From assembly GCF_003591485.1 (NCBI RefSeq), contig NZ_QZCF01000005.1:1-64000 (forward strand): a DNA stretch of 64,000 nt, in the 5' to 3' direction. The notes under the pieces were generated by a model. That model made no database searches. It was not told the origin of the DNA and saw only the letters and a list, made by a program, of their open reading frames with translations. The translations under genes were made by a program, and so were the position numbers. The first letter of the stretch is position 1, and each line of letters starts with the position of its first letter. Positions 27,727 through 37,497 of this stretch are shown one piece after another. The stretch comes from Paenibacillus sp. 1011MAR3C5 (lineage in GTDB: Bacteria; Bacillota; Bacilli; Paenibacillales; Paenibacillaceae).

Positions 27727-28012
27727 TTCTATACGGATAAAACGTCTGCAAAATATGTAAATTCCAACTCCTTTCATATTTATTTCGGCACTCAGGAAGG
27801 CTCTTCTCCATGGCTCCGTCTTGCGATTCGATATACCGGCGATGATTGGGTATTTATGGACAGCTATACGATTAAAGCGGATGACGAAACATACACCGTC
27901 TCCCCGTCCTATGGTGAGATTCAACGGGATAACGGATACAGCGGCAGAGAAGAAGGCGCTGCAAAACGTTCTGGACGCATTCAAGGCGATGGGCAGAGTC
28001 GAGCCGAGCTGA
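27727..28012 (+). pseudogene. Decayed gene fragment, frame shifted
   Basis: After a TAG at 27724 the plus strand reads FYTDKTSAKYVNSNSFHIYF, GTQEGSSPWLRLAIRYTGDD and WVFMDSYTIKADDETYTVSP in one frame. It then jumps frame near 27910 to MVRFNGITDTAAEKKALQNV and LDAFKAMGRVEPS, ending at TGA 28012. Both parts look like one small secreted-type protein; the middle appears deleted and no start codon is visible. The long minus-strand frame on the same bases is a shadow. Confidence 0.65.
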
Positions 28013-28056
28013 TTGAACCCGGATGTGCTGATATTGATGCGAGTGGAATAACCCCA

Positions 28057-28097
28057 AAAGAGCGCTATTCGAGGATAACCCTCCAATAGCGCTCTTT
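28057..28097. terminator. Terminator for the L,D-transpeptidase gene
   Basis: Stem AAAGAGCGCTATT / AATAGCGCTCTTT, 13 bp with a 15-base loop, ending six bases from the stop of the minus-strand gene. On that strand it is followed by TTTTGGGG. Confidence 0.8.
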
Positions 28098-28102
28098 GCG
28101 CA

Positions 28103-28441
28103 CTAAGGCCGGATTGTCACTCGGGTACCGACTGGCACCAGCGATTGCAGCTGCAGGACGTCCTGATTATACATTCGGATGCAGCCGTGCGAGACTAATC
28201 CCCCGATCGAAGAGGGATCATTGGTGCCGTGTATGCCGTATGACGGCTTGGAGAGGCCCATCCAGAAGGCGCCGAAGGGACCTCCCGGATTCGGCTGCTT
28301 GTTAATGATCGTGAACTCTCCCGTAGGGGTCTGGGTCACCATTCTCCCGATGCCCACAGGGTAAGCGCGAACGACAATATCTTGGTCCAGCAGGTACAGC
28401 TGCCGGTCGGACAAGTCTACAATAATGCGGTAATTAGGCAT
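28103..28441 (-). CDS. ykuD: L,D-transpeptidase (YkuD domain)
   Basis: 112 residues, a minimal YkuD domain without LysM. The fold starts [18 protein letters not shown], with [33 protein letters not shown] (catalytic His and Cys of the HxGT...SHGCIR signature). It makes 3-3 cross-links or other D,L-peptide exchanges in peptidoglycan. No signal peptide is seen, as in some spore-located enzymes. ATG 28441 follows AGGAGGAAGCTT; the longer frame up to 29242 is antisense to rsmD and false. A sigma-K-like -10 precedes it. Confidence 0.9.
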   Translation of the reverse strand: MPNYRIIVDLSDRQLYLLDQDIVVRAYPVGIGRMVTQTPTGEFTIINKQPNPGGPFGAFWMGLSKPSYGIHGTNDPSSIGGLVSHGCIRMYNQDVLQLQSLVPVGTRVTIRP

Positions 28442-28459
28442 AAGCTTCCTCCTTTTCTG

Positions 28460-28468
28460 TATACTATG
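28460..28468 (-). promoter_or_regulatory. Candidate sigma-K -10 before the L,D-transpeptidase
   Basis: On the minus strand CATAGTATA fits CATAnnnTA; an AC pair lies 15 bases upstream. The resulting leader would be only about 15 bases, which is short but still includes the ribosome site. Confidence 0.35.
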
Positions 28469-28603
28469 GCGCTGCGGGCTGGAGTGGTTGGGTGGCGGAA
28501 AAAAGGATAAATCCGATGCCAGCCGATTCATGCATTCATCTTTATTCTCCGTGGGAATGTATGGTACGATAGGCGGGAACGATTGCGAAAGGGGCAAAAA
28601 GCA

Positions 28604-29720
<1,117 letters not shown>

Positions 29721-29769
29721 TTGCATTCTATTAAGCGTTTAGGACCGAGAAGCTCTCTCATTCGGACTG

Positions 29770-30993
29770 TTAGCGATGGATGCGAATTGGCTTGGATTTT
29801 CCCGGCATAAAGGCATATAGAATGAGCATTACAGTCAATAGAATGGCTGCCGATCCGATCGAGTACAGCCATAGGACAGGCAAATCGCTTGCCGTCATGG
29901 TGTTCATCGGCATGCTGACATCTGCTGCGGACGTATAATAGCGGCCGGATACCATAACCGGAAACCCGCCTTCCGGGGCAAGCTTGCCAGCGAGCCAGCT
30001 TAGTGGACGCCATAGCAATAGGGTTAGCAGAAATGCATGCAGCGCATGGTTCAGGCGATGGATGACGAAAGGAAGCAATCTCAGATCGGTGCCGGCAATG
30101 GCATAGCCGGTCTGCAGGATTCCGGCCAGCCCGCTCCATGCCAATATGGCTGCGATGACGGCGCAGCCGAAAGCAGCGCTGCCGCCCGGCGCATTCCAGA
30201 TCGCCGCGGCATACGATCCCAGATGGCTCTCGAAGAAGGCGGCGCCGATGAAGGAGAAGCCTTGTTTCTGCAGCGGTGCGAGCAGAGGCTCCACCAGCTT
30301 CGCTAATACGGCGGCGAATATCATAAACCCGCCTACTACCATCAGCTTTTGCACGCTGCCTGAGACGGCATCGCCGAGTACTTTGCCGAAGCTTCGGCCG
30401 TCTTGTTCACGGCCGGATTGAAGGCCGTGCGCGAATGTCGACAGCCAGCCTGAAGAACGGACTTGATCCTGGGCTGCTGGTGCTTGCTTCCGCTGGCGGA
30501 ATATCGAAGTCATTAGCAGCAGCCACAGGGCGGATACCCAGACGGCTGCTGCTATCATCATGCCCGCAATCGGTTTATGAAGGAAGCCCGCTCCGATTAC
30601 CACAAGCATAAAGAGCGGGTTCGGCATATGGGCGAAGGATAGCAGGCGCTGTCCTTGTGCCCGGTTGAGCAGCTCTCGCTTGCGTAAGGAAGCGACGGCC
30701 TCCGAGCCTGCTGGATAGCCGCCTGCCCAGCCGAATACGAGGGCTAGCGCCGCTTCGCCGGGCAAGCCGAGCGCCCGCTGCATGAGCGGCTGCAGCATCG
30801 TTCCGATGGCATGGGCCAGGCCAAAGGCCAGCATGATTTCATATAAGACGAGAAACGGGAGCAGTCCCGGGAATACGATATTCCACCATACGGTAAGGCC
30901 TTGCAGCGAAGCCTGGAACGAGGCGTCGGGCCGCACAATGATGGAGCCGACCAGCAGGATGGACAAGACGGCTAGAACAATGGTTTTGGGCAT
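29770..30993 (-). CDS. ylbJ: Sporulation membrane protein YlbJ
   Basis: 407 residues with about eight hydrophobic helices and the YlbJ/SpoVV gate-like pattern: FPGLLPFLVLYEIMLAFG, FGWAGGYPAGSEAVASL and FAHMPNPLFMLVVIGAGF. YlbJ/SpoVV transports dipicolinic acid across the outer forespore membrane in Bacillus. Opposite strand to coaD, as in Bacillus. ATG 30993 with AAAGGAG is preferred over the start at 31017. Confidence 0.93.
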   Translation of the reverse strand: MPKTIVLAVLSILLVGSIIVRPDASFQASLQGLTVWWNIVFPGLLPFLVLYEIMLAFGLAHAIGTMLQPLMQRALGLPGEAALALVFGWAGGYPAGSEAVASLRKRELLNRAQGQRLLSFAHMPNPLFMLVVIGAGFLHKPIAGMMIAAAVWVSALWLLLMTSIFRQRKQAPAAQDQVRSSGWLSTFAHGLQSGREQDGRSFGKVLGDAVSGSVQKLMVVGGFMIFAAVLAKLVEPLLAPLQKQGFSFIGAAFFESHLGSYAAAIWNAPGGSAAFGCAVIAAILAWSGLAGILQTGYAIAGTDLRLLPFVIHRLNHALHAFLLTLLLWRPLSWLAGKLAPEGGFPVMVSGRYYTSAADVSMPMNTMTASDLPVLWLYSIGSAAILLTVMLILYAFMPGKSKPIRIHR

Positions 30994-31097
30994 GCCGATC
31001 AACTCCTTTTGGGACAAACCATTTACGTTTATTCTTACGTTGTACGAAATGAAGATAGACCATGAATCGAAAAGCTTGCATCGATGGGAGGAAGCCT

Positions 31098-32186
31098 ATG
31101 CGTAGAGGACTAACTGCCGTGCGGCGCATCTTATTGACGGCGGCGATTACTGCGTTTGTCATGTGGGGGCTTCTATATGCTCCCACACCTTATCTGGTAT
31201 ACGAACCTGGCATAGCTGTGCCGGTGGAGCCGATGATTGCATTGGAATCCGGCGCTTCGGCGGATGGAGGGCAGTTTTTGCTGACGGCGGTCAAGCTGAT
31301 TGAACCTAATCTGTGGGGTGTGCTGAAGGCGACGGTCAATCGGGACCGGGATGTCTATCAGAAAAGCTCCGTATTTGGCAATTACACAAAGGAACAGTAC
31401 GCAGAACGTTTGACGGTTATTATGGAGGGCTCGCAATACGATGCGGTCGAGGCCGCTTACCGGTATTTGAGTGTTCCTTACGAAGTGAAAACGGAAGCAA
31501 TAGTGATTACAGATATTATCCGAATTGCCGAACAGCCGGTTGGAAGGCTGCGCGCGGGAGATAAGCTGCTGCGGTTAGATGGCGGGGAAGCATTCCAAAG
31601 CGTCGAAAGTGCCGCAGATCAAGTGATCAAAGCGCTGGAAGGGAAAGCGGACGGCACATCCCATTCGGTCATGATCGAGATCGAGCGGGGCGGCAAGCAG
31701 ATGATGATCGAGCTGGAGCCATCGGTTTCCTATGCGGATAGCGCAGCTCAATCGGATGAGAAGCGATTGGCGCTCCTGCTGGGCGCGAAGAGCTTTGTCG
31801 AGCTGCGGACGGTTGAAGCGACACATCAGAAGCAGAGACTGTCCATATCCGCAGGCGAGATCGGCGGGCCTTCCGCTGGACTAGTCTTTACGCTTGGCGC
31901 TATCGACTTGCTGACGGAAGGCGATCTGACGCAGGGAGCTCGGATTGCTGCCACTGGAACAATCAGCCCGGATGGAAAAGTCGGCGCGATAGGCGGCATC
32001 AAGCAGAAGGTGGTATCCACCTCCGGAGAGGGCGCAGAGCTATTCCTGGTCCCTAAGGCGAATGAAAGGGATGCGCTCAGCAAATCGAAATCCATTAAGA
32101 CGGATATGAAAATCGTTGGTGTAGACACGCTTCAGGATGCGCTGGACGCCATAGCTGCATTTGCATCAAATCGTATTAATGTGTGA
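31098..32186 (+). CDS. ylbL: PDZ and Lon-type serine protease YlbL
   Basis: 362 residues. N-terminal signal anchor (ILLTAAITAFVMWGLLY, with YAPTPYLVYEPG after it), a PDZ domain (PVGRLRAGDKLLRLDGGEAF) and a C-terminal Lon-like protease: ISAGEIGGPSAGLVF holds the catalytic Ser and GAIGGIKQKV the Lys. Related SepM trims a competence pheromone; in Bacillus YlbL cleaves the cell-division inhibitor YneA. ATG 31098 follows GGGAGG. Located in the outer leaflet, facing out. Confidence 0.93.
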   Translation: MRRGLTAVRRILLTAAITAFVMWGLLYAPTPYLVYEPGIAVPVEPMIALESGASADGGQFLLTAVKLIEPNLWGVLKATVNRDRDVYQKSSVFGNYTKEQYAERLTVIMEGSQYDAVEAAYRYLSVPYEVKTEAIVITDIIRIAEQPVGRLRAGDKLLRLDGGEAFQSVESAADQVIKALEGKADGTSHSVMIEIERGGKQMMIELEPSVSYADSAAQSDEKRLALLLGAKSFVELRTVEATHQKQRLSISAGEIGGPSAGLVFTLGAIDLLTEGDLTQGARIAATGTISPDGKVGAIGGIKQKVVSTSGEGAELFLVPKANERDALSKSKSIKTDMKIVGVDTLQDALDAIAAFASNRINV

Positions 32187-32294
32187 GTTTTTGGACTCAT
32201 TTATATTTGTGGTAATGCGGTGAAGTGAACTGTGAGTTTAGCACCGATGTGACTTAGATCAGCGTATGTGCGGAGCTTTGGCGGTGTGTGAAGC
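32187..32294. other. Spacer with a degenerate repeat copy
   Basis: Contains a small hairpin (GAGT/ACTC) near 32189 and, at about 32239-32256, GCACCGATGTGACTT, a worn partial match to the tandem repeat that follows. Confidence 0.4.
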
Positions 32295-32450
32295 GTTCAT
32301 ACGAGCGAAACAGGTCGGTGAGACCGACTTTAATGTGCCTGACGAGTTCACACGAGCGTACTAAGATCGGCGACACCGATTTAAATGTGTCTTGGGGAGT
32401 CTACACGAGCGTGTTAGGTCGTCGACACCGACGTAAAAGTGTCTGGCGGC
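32295..32450 (+). repeat. Tandem repeat, three copies of about 52 bp with hairpins
   Basis: Three diverged copies anchored on ACGAGCG at 32301, 32352 and 32405 (periods 51 and 53). Each copy runs from a TTCACACGAGCG-like start to an AATGTGTC-like end and contains a hairpin: GTCGGT/ACCGAC, ATCGG/CCGAT and GTCG/CGAC. The paired changes (G-C to A-T) between copies preserve pairing. Outer ACAC/GTGT pairs exist in copies 2 and 3. No protein frame; probably a structured DNA or RNA element. Confidence 0.75.
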
Positions 32451-32489
32451 GTTTCATCCATCGCGTAACCCAGCCAACGCATCCAAACG

Positions 32490-32518
32490 AAAAGCCCGTC
32501 AGATCATGACGGGCTTTT
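32490..32518. terminator. Bidirectional terminator
   Basis: AAAAGCCCGTCA / TGACGGGCTTTT, a 12-bp stem with a 5-base loop. It includes the tail of the tmcAL gene, whose stop lies inside the stem, and ends transcripts from both sides. Confidence 0.85.
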
Positions 32519-33743
32519 CGCGGTAGTCACGGAACAGCGATGCTGACAGCTCGCTGCCGCCTGTACCGAGCATGTAGGCGTTGCTGGCCCTGACGTCGAG
32601 GTTGAGGTAGCGGCAGGGCTCAGGAGGCCTTGCCGCGCTGAGCAGGATGGGCAGAGAGGATGTCTCGCGCATCCGCTTCAGCAGCGTTCGGCCCTTCTCA
32701 GTGAAGCCCAGAACGCGAATATATTCTACTCCGCTGCCCAGCTTGTCCGGTGTGAAGTCAGCTTTGGCATGTCCGAGCAAAATGGACAGTAGCGCACGCT
32801 GCAGCCGGGTACGGGTATATCGCTTCGTCTTGAGCAGCGACAACAGCTCCGCGAAGCTTGCTTCGCCAAGCTCAGGCAGCGCATTCAGCATGCGATGCTC
32901 CAATCCCTCGCTAACATCACGGTAAGACGCAAGCGATGCAGCGTCACTCGTTACCAGCTTGTGCATCAACGCAGGCATATAGCGCTCCCAGCTCACAGGG
33001 GCGACGCCCCCTGAGGCACTGGACTGAATGTTCCAGTAAGTCGACACCGGTACAAATGGCGAGGCAGCCTCCAGCGATTCGCTATCCAGCAGCAGCTTTC
33101 GGATAGCCGTCGCGCTGGCAATGGAGCCGTCGGTGATCGACTCTTGGTGGTACTGCGCTTTTTCGCGGGCGATCGTGTACGGCTTCATTGCGCCTTTAAT
33201 TCGCTTCAAAGCGATAAGATAGTGCAGGCCGAGCGTATGGTTCGGCGTATCAAAGGAAAATGAAGCAGCGTCCGCGTAGCCCTGCTCGGCCAAATACGCC
33301 TGAAGGGCGCCGCTGTAGGCGACAGGATAACTCGTTCCTGTATCCAGACGGCTTCTGAGCAGTGTCTGAAAGCGCGGCGGCTCATCCGCTGCGATCTCCG
33401 CCGCGTGCAGCAGCGGAGCAAGCTCGCCGCTCTCCGTTCCGAAGCAGAAGGCGTCAACGACGCCTGTTGCCTCCAGCAGCGATACAGCGCCGTAAGCGAA
33501 CCATTCAGCAGCATGCGTCGCATAGGCGACAGGCAGCTCAATGACTAGATCGCAGCCTCCGTGCAGCGCCATGCGGGTCCGTGTCCACTTGTCCCACATC
33601 GCAGGTTCGCCGCGCTGCAGGAAGTTGCCGCTCATGACGGCGACAACGGCCTCGGCCTCTGTTAATTTGACTGATTCGAGCAAATGATAAAGATGTCCGT
33701 TATGAAACGGATTGTATTCTACGATCAAGCCTACAGCGCGCAT
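32499..33743 (-). CDS. tmcAL: tRNA(Met) cytidine acetate ligase
   Basis: 414 residues (YlbM family). The nucleotidyltransferase opening AVGLIVEYNPFHNGHLYHL contains the HxGH-type motif; GNFLQRGEPAMWDKWTR and GTESGE follow. The enzyme uses acetate and ATP to make N4-acetylcytidine at the wobble base of elongator tRNA-Met. ATG 33743 is chosen because the protein family begins at MRAVGLIVEYNP; the extra N-terminus in a longer frame (to 33860) has no ribosome site. Divergent from the yceD operon. Confidence 0.93.
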   Translation of the reverse strand: MRAVGLIVEYNPFHNGHLYHLLESVKLTEAEAVVAVMSGNFLQRGEPAMWDKWTRTRMALHGGCDLVIELPVAYATHAAEWFAYGAVSLLEATGVVDAFCFGTESGELAPLLHAAEIAADEPPRFQTLLRSRLDTGTSYPVAYSGALQAYLAEQGYADAASFSFDTPNHTLGLHYLIALKRIKGAMKPYTIAREKAQYHQESITDGSIASATAIRKLLLDSESLEAASPFVPVSTYWNIQSSASGGVAPVSWERYMPALMHKLVTSDAASLASYRDVSEGLEHRMLNALPELGEASFAELLSLLKTKRYTRTRLQRALLSILLGHAKADFTPDKLGSGVEYIRVLGFTEKGRTLLKRMRETSSLPILLSAARPPEPCRYLNLDVRASNAYMLGTGGSELSASLFRDYREKPVMI

Positions 33744-33853
33744 GGAATAGACATCTCTCCCATCTTCTTGATTTATAGGTGATTTCACTATAGCATAGAG
33801 AGGATGCCGCAACACAGCGGAAGATGTCCAATATGAATTGCAAAGTGAAATTG

Positions 33854-33883
33854 TTGACAAAAGATCGTTTGAATCGCTATAAT
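33854..33883 (+). promoter_or_regulatory. Consensus sigma-A promoter
   Basis: TTGACA at 33854-33859 and TATAAT at 33878-33883, both perfect, with an 18-base spacer, just before the yceD-rpmF operon. Confidence 0.9.
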
Positions 33884-33909
33884 AATCTTTGTTTGTTTGG
33901 AGTGATGAT

Positions 33910-34425
33910 ATGCAGTTTCATATGCAAGAGATGATGTCCAGAAGCCTGAAGGCAACCGTACAAGAAGTGCTCGATGTGAGCGAATTGTTCAAGGGACGGG
34001 CGGATGTAATTGCGGCTGGTCCGCTCCATGTGTCGCTTGAGGTTGCTGGTCATGAAGGATTCGTAACAGTCGAAGGTACATTAACCATCGATTTGGAGCT
34101 TGCATGCTCACGTTGTCTTGAACCGACTAAGGAACATACGGTCATTCCCTTCTTCGAACAGTTCAAGCCTCCTTCCAATGAGGAAGCTGACGGCAATACG
34201 GATGAAAACGAAGAATTTGTGGAATTGAAATCGGACAGACTGGACCTGTTGCCGTTTCTGGAAGAAGCGCTTCTGGTGTTCATGCCTTTCGCGCCGCTGT
34301 GCGGCAAGGATTGCAAGGGACTCTGTCAGACCTGCGGAGAAAACTTAAATGAGCGAACCTGCGAATGCAAAAACGAGCGGATTGACCCTCGCTTTGAATC
34401 GCTGAAGGATTTGTTTAAGGAGTAG
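33910..34425 (+). CDS. ylbN: YceD/DUF177 family protein
   Basis: 171 residues. The family's cysteine pairs are seen: [10 protein letters not shown] near residue 64, then [13 protein letters not shown] and ERTCECK near the end, likely binding zinc. YceD is always found beside rpmF and is linked to 23S rRNA/50S accumulation; mechanism unknown. ATG 33910 follows GGAG; the TTG at 33889 is too early. Confidence 0.93.
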   Translation: MQFHMQEMMSRSLKATVQEVLDVSELFKGRADVIAAGPLHVSLEVAGHEGFVTVEGTLTIDLELACSRCLEPTKEHTVIPFFEQFKPPSNEEADGNTDENEEFVELKSDRLDLLPFLEEALLVFMPFAPLCGKDCKGLCQTCGENLNERTCECKNERIDPRFESLKDLFKE

Positions 34426-34459
34426 TAACGGCATTGATTTTGTGAAGGAGGTGGGAAAG

Positions 34460-34633
34460 ATGGCAGTACCTCAACGTAGAACATCCAAAACTCGCCGCGA
34501 CAAGCGTCGCACGCATTTCAAGCTTGCGATACCGGGTATGGTAAAATGTGAGCAATGCGGAGAGCTGAAATTGGCTCACCACGTATGCAAAGTGTGTGGA
34601 TATTACAAAACAAAAGAGATCATTTCCCAATAA
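34460..34633 (+). CDS. rpmF: 50S ribosomal protein L32
   Basis: 57 residues starting [20 protein letters not shown]. The zinc-binding version (C+ type): [20 protein letters not shown] has both Cys pairs. ATG 34460 follows AAGGAGGTG. Co-transcribed with yceD and ended by the terminator at 34648. Confidence 0.97.
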   Translation: MAVPQRRTSKTRRDKRRTHFKLAIPGMVKCEQCGELKLAHHVCKVCGYYKTKEIISQ

Positions 34634-34647
34634 TAATGATTTCCATG

Positions 34648-34683
34648 ATAGCACTTCATCTCGCGGTGAGGTGCTATTTTTTT
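34648..34683 (+). terminator. Rho-independent terminator after rpmF
   Basis: ATAGCACTTCATC / GGTGAGGTGCTAT, 13 pairs including two G-T, loop TCGC, followed by a T7 run. Confidence 0.9.
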
Positions 34684-34690
34684 GGTTTCA

Positions 34691-34719
34691 TTGCGCAGAA
34701 TGACTTTTTTTTATATACT
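34691..34719 (+). promoter_or_regulatory. Promoter of the fapR-plsX-fab operon
   Basis: TTGCGC (-35) and TATACT (-10), 17 bases apart. The FapR box begins four bases after the -10. Confidence 0.65.
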
Positions 34720-34722
34720 AAT

Positions 34723-34739
34723 TTAGTACCAGGTGATAA
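34723..34739. promoter_or_regulatory. FapR operator
   Basis: TTAGTACCAGGTGATAA closely fits the FapR consensus (TTAGTACCtGGTacTAA-like). It covers the expected transcription start, so FapR binding blocks initiation and malonyl-CoA releases it. This gives autoregulation of fapR and the operon. Confidence 0.88.
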
Positions 34740-34850
34740 AAACATATAATTAACATATATCTAGTAGGGAATGGTCGGCGATAACGTTTTGCTAGAATAG
34801 GCGCTCAGTCATTCCTATACGCATTGATGGACAAAGGGGTGAAGCCGAGC

Positions 34851-35456
34851 ATGGAACGAATGCCCAAACGCCAACGGCATCAGCTGCTGGCCCAGCATAT
34901 CGAAGAGAATCCTTTTATGACGGACCGGGAGCTGACGCGCCTGCTGAAGGTCAGCATACAGACCATTCGGCTGGACCGGATGGAGCTTGGGATCCCGGAG
35001 CTTCGGGAACGATTGAAGCTGATGGCAGAACGCTCTTATGATTCCGTACGCTCCCTGCCCCTTCATGAGGTGATCGGGGAGATTGTGGACCTGGAGCTGG
35101 ACAAGAGCGGCATCTCGATCTTCGAGATCAGGGAAGAGCATGTCTTCTCCCGCACGTCTATTGCCAGGGGACATCATGTGTTCGCGCAAGCGAATTCGCT
35201 TGCGGTTGCCGTTATTGACGACGCCATTGCGCTAACCGTTACGGCTGACATTCGCTTCATACGACCGGTGAGGCTGGGCGAGAAATGCATTGCCAAGGCC
35301 TATGTCCGTTCGATCTCGGGAGAGCGAAGCAAATCGAAAGTCGAACTATTCACATATGTAGGTGACGAAATGGTGTTCCAAGGCAACTTCGTCATCTTCA
35401 GATCCGCTGGCAACAGGGATGATGGAGGGGGAGAAGAACATGCGGATCGCCATTGA
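34851..35456 (+). CDS. fapR: Fatty acid and phospholipid synthesis repressor FapR
   Basis: 201 residues. N-terminal DeoR-type helix-turn-helix (RQRHQLLAQHIEENPFMTDR, ELTRLLKVSIQTIRLDRMEL), a linker helix, then a hot-dog effector domain (VFAQANSLAVAVIDDAIALT) that binds malonyl-CoA. ATG 34851 has AAGGGGTG before it, unlike ATG 34827. Overlaps plsX by 17 bases. Confidence 0.95.
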   Translation: MERMPKRQRHQLLAQHIEENPFMTDRELTRLLKVSIQTIRLDRMELGIPELRERLKLMAERSYDSVRSLPLHEVIGEIVDLELDKSGISIFEIREEHVFSRTSIARGHHVFAQANSLAVAVIDDAIALTVTADIRFIRPVRLGEKCIAKAYVRSISGERSKSKVELFTYVGDEMVFQGNFVIFRSAGNRDDGGGEEHADRH

Positions 35457-36429
35457 TGCCATGGGGGGAGATCACGCCCCTGAGCAGATTGTAAAAGGCG
35501 CGCTGGATGCCGCGGCCGAATGGCCGGACACCGAGCTGCTGCTTGTTGGCGATAAAGCGGTGATCGAGCCGTTGCTGAAGGAAGGAATTCCTTCTAATGT
35601 GCAGCTCATTCACGCGGATGAAGTAATCGGTCCGGATGACGAGCCGGTGAAAGCGGTAAGACGGAAAAAGGGTGCTTCCATGGTCGTGGCCGGCCAATTG
35701 GTCAAGGACAAGCAGGCTGACGCTATGCTGTCCGCTGGCAATACGGGAGCGCTTATGACTACTGGCTTGCTGGTGGTAGGCAGGATGGAAGGCATTGAGC
35801 GTCCCGCGCTCGCTTTTGTTTTGCCCACGATGGATGATGTAGGCATTCTCGCTATGGATTTGGGTGCGAATATGGATGCGAAGCCGGAGCATCTGGCGCA
35901 ATACGCAGTTATGGGCAGCATCTATCGTGAAAAGGTGCATGGCATCAAGCAGCCGAGGGTCGGATTGCTGAATGTCGGCACAGAAGCGAAGAAGGGCAAT
36001 GAGATGACAAAAGCGGCCTATGAGCTAATGGAGCAGGCGCCGATTCATTTCATTGGCAACGTGGAATCCAGAGATGTGCTGAACCGGAATTGCGACGTGC
36101 TTATATGCGACGGATTCGCAGGCAACATTATGCTGAAATCGCTGGAGGGTACGGCGGGTACGATCTTCACAATGCTGAAGAGCGCGTTCGGCAATTCCTT
36201 CCTGACGAAGATAGCAGCTGCGATTATGCTGCCGCAATTGAAAAAACTGAAGAAAAAGATGGACTACAAGGAGCATGGTGGAGCGCCGCTCCTCGGCCTC
36301 AATGGACTGGTCGTGAAATGCCACGGCTCATCCGACGCGGTCGCGGTGAAAAATGCGGTTCGCCAGGCAAGAATTGCTCTTCAAGGCAATATGATAGAAT
36401 CAATCTCTTCTGAAATTAACGGGAAGTGA
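35440..36429 (+). CDS. plsX: Phosphate acyltransferase PlsX
   Basis: 329 residues; converts acyl-ACP to acyl-phosphate for phospholipid synthesis. It begins MRIAIDAMGGDHAPEQIVKG, has GADEVIGPDDEP-like AHADEV and GNTGALMTTGLL and ends with SDAVAVKNAVRQA. ATG 35440 has GGAGGGGGAG before it and lies inside the fapR end; the longer frame from 35362 is fapR-overlapping and false. Confidence 0.96.
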   Translation: MRIAIDAMGGDHAPEQIVKGALDAAAEWPDTELLLVGDKAVIEPLLKEGIPSNVQLIHADEVIGPDDEPVKAVRRKKGASMVVAGQLVKDKQADAMLSAGNTGALMTTGLLVVGRMEGIERPALAFVLPTMDDVGILAMDLGANMDAKPEHLAQYAVMGSIYREKVHGIKQPRVGLLNVGTEAKKGNEMTKAAYELMEQAPIHFIGNVESRDVLNRNCDVLICDGFAGNIMLKSLEGTAGTIFTMLKSAFGNSFLTKIAAAIMLPQLKKLKKKMDYKEHGGAPLLGLNGLVVKCHGSSDAVAVKNAVRQARIALQGNMIESISSEINGK

Positions 36430-36438
36430 GTGTGAAGC

Positions 36439-37425
36439 ATGGGTTTGCATCCTGTCGGCATTATTGGAACGGGCAAATATGTGCCCGAACGCATTCTTAC
36501 GAATCAACAATTGGAGCAAATGGTAGAAACGAACGACGAATGGATCGTTACTCGAACCGGAATCAAAGAACGTCGTATGGCAGCAGAAGCGGAGGCGACC
36601 TCCGATCTGGCTTATGAAGCGGCGAAGCAAGCGATTGCTGCCGCAGGCGTGACTGCGGAGGATCTTGATCTGATCATCGTATCGACGATTACGCCGGATA
36701 TGTTCTTCCCGTCCACCGCTTGCCTTCTTCAAACGAAATTAGGCGCAACCAAAGCGGCGGCATTCGATCTGTCCGCAGCGTGCTCGGGCTTTATTTACGG
36801 CCTGGCGACGGCAACGAATATGATCGCTACAGGTATGTACAACCATGTCCTGGTCGTGGGCGCTGAGACGCTGTCCCGCATTACGGATTATACCGATCGC
36901 AACACATGCATCCTGTTCGGTGACGGTGCAGGCGCTGTCGTGCTCGGACAGGTTGAGGAAGGCAGAGGCTTCCGCTCCTTTGAGCTGGGAGCAGACGGCA
37001 GCGGCGGCGAGCTGCTGAAAGTCGGAGGCGGCGGATCGCGGATGCCATCCTCCGAGCACAGTATCGCGACGAAGCAGCATTTTATCCATATGGCAGGCAA
37101 TGATGTCTTTAAGTTTGCCGTGCGCATTATGGGCAGCGCAGCAGAGGACGCGCTTGCGAAGGCGGGCCTCGCCAAGGAGGATGTTGACTTGCTTATCCCG
37201 CATCAAGCGAACATCCGGATTATTCAATCGGCGCTGAACAGGCTGAATCTGCCCGAGGAGAAAGCCATGATTAATTTGGACAAATACGGGAATATGTCGG
37301 CCGCTTCCATTCCGGTTGCGCTGGCGGAAGCCGTAGAGCAGAACCGGGTAAAGGAAGGCGATACGCTGGTGTTCGTCGGATTCGGCGGCGGCTTGACATG
37401 GGGAGCTTCCGTACTCGTTTGGTAA
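36439..37425 (+). CDS. fabH: 3-oxoacyl-ACP synthase III FabH
   Basis: 328 residues; starts fatty acid chains by condensing a branched or acetyl-CoA primer with malonyl-ACP. The active Cys115 is in FDLSAACSGFIYGL, the catalytic His in LLIPHQANIRII and the Asn in the NMSAAS segment. It ends VFVGFGGGLTWGASVLVW. Nine bases after plsX. Confidence 0.96.
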   Translation: MGLHPVGIIGTGKYVPERILTNQQLEQMVETNDEWIVTRTGIKERRMAAEAEATSDLAYEAAKQAIAAAGVTAEDLDLIIVSTITPDMFFPSTACLLQTKLGATKAAAFDLSAACSGFIYGLATATNMIATGMYNHVLVVGAETLSRITDYTDRNTCILFGDGAGAVVLGQVEEGRGFRSFELGADGSGGELLKVGGGGSRMPSSEHSIATKQHFIHMAGNDVFKFAVRIMGSAAEDALAKAGLAKEDVDLLIPHQANIRIIQSALNRLNLPEEKAMINLDKYGNMSAASIPVALAEAVEQNRVKEGDTLVFVGFGGGLTWGASVLVW

Positions 37426-37497
37426 TAGAACGCGGTGATAGGTCCGCACTCCGGGGCGGATGAACCGTATTGGATTTGGTGTAGGAGGGGAAACGCG

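Noticed and set aside
27682-28086. Minus-strand 134-codon frame
   Set aside because: It is the antisense of the decayed plus-strand gene and includes the terminator stem at 28057.
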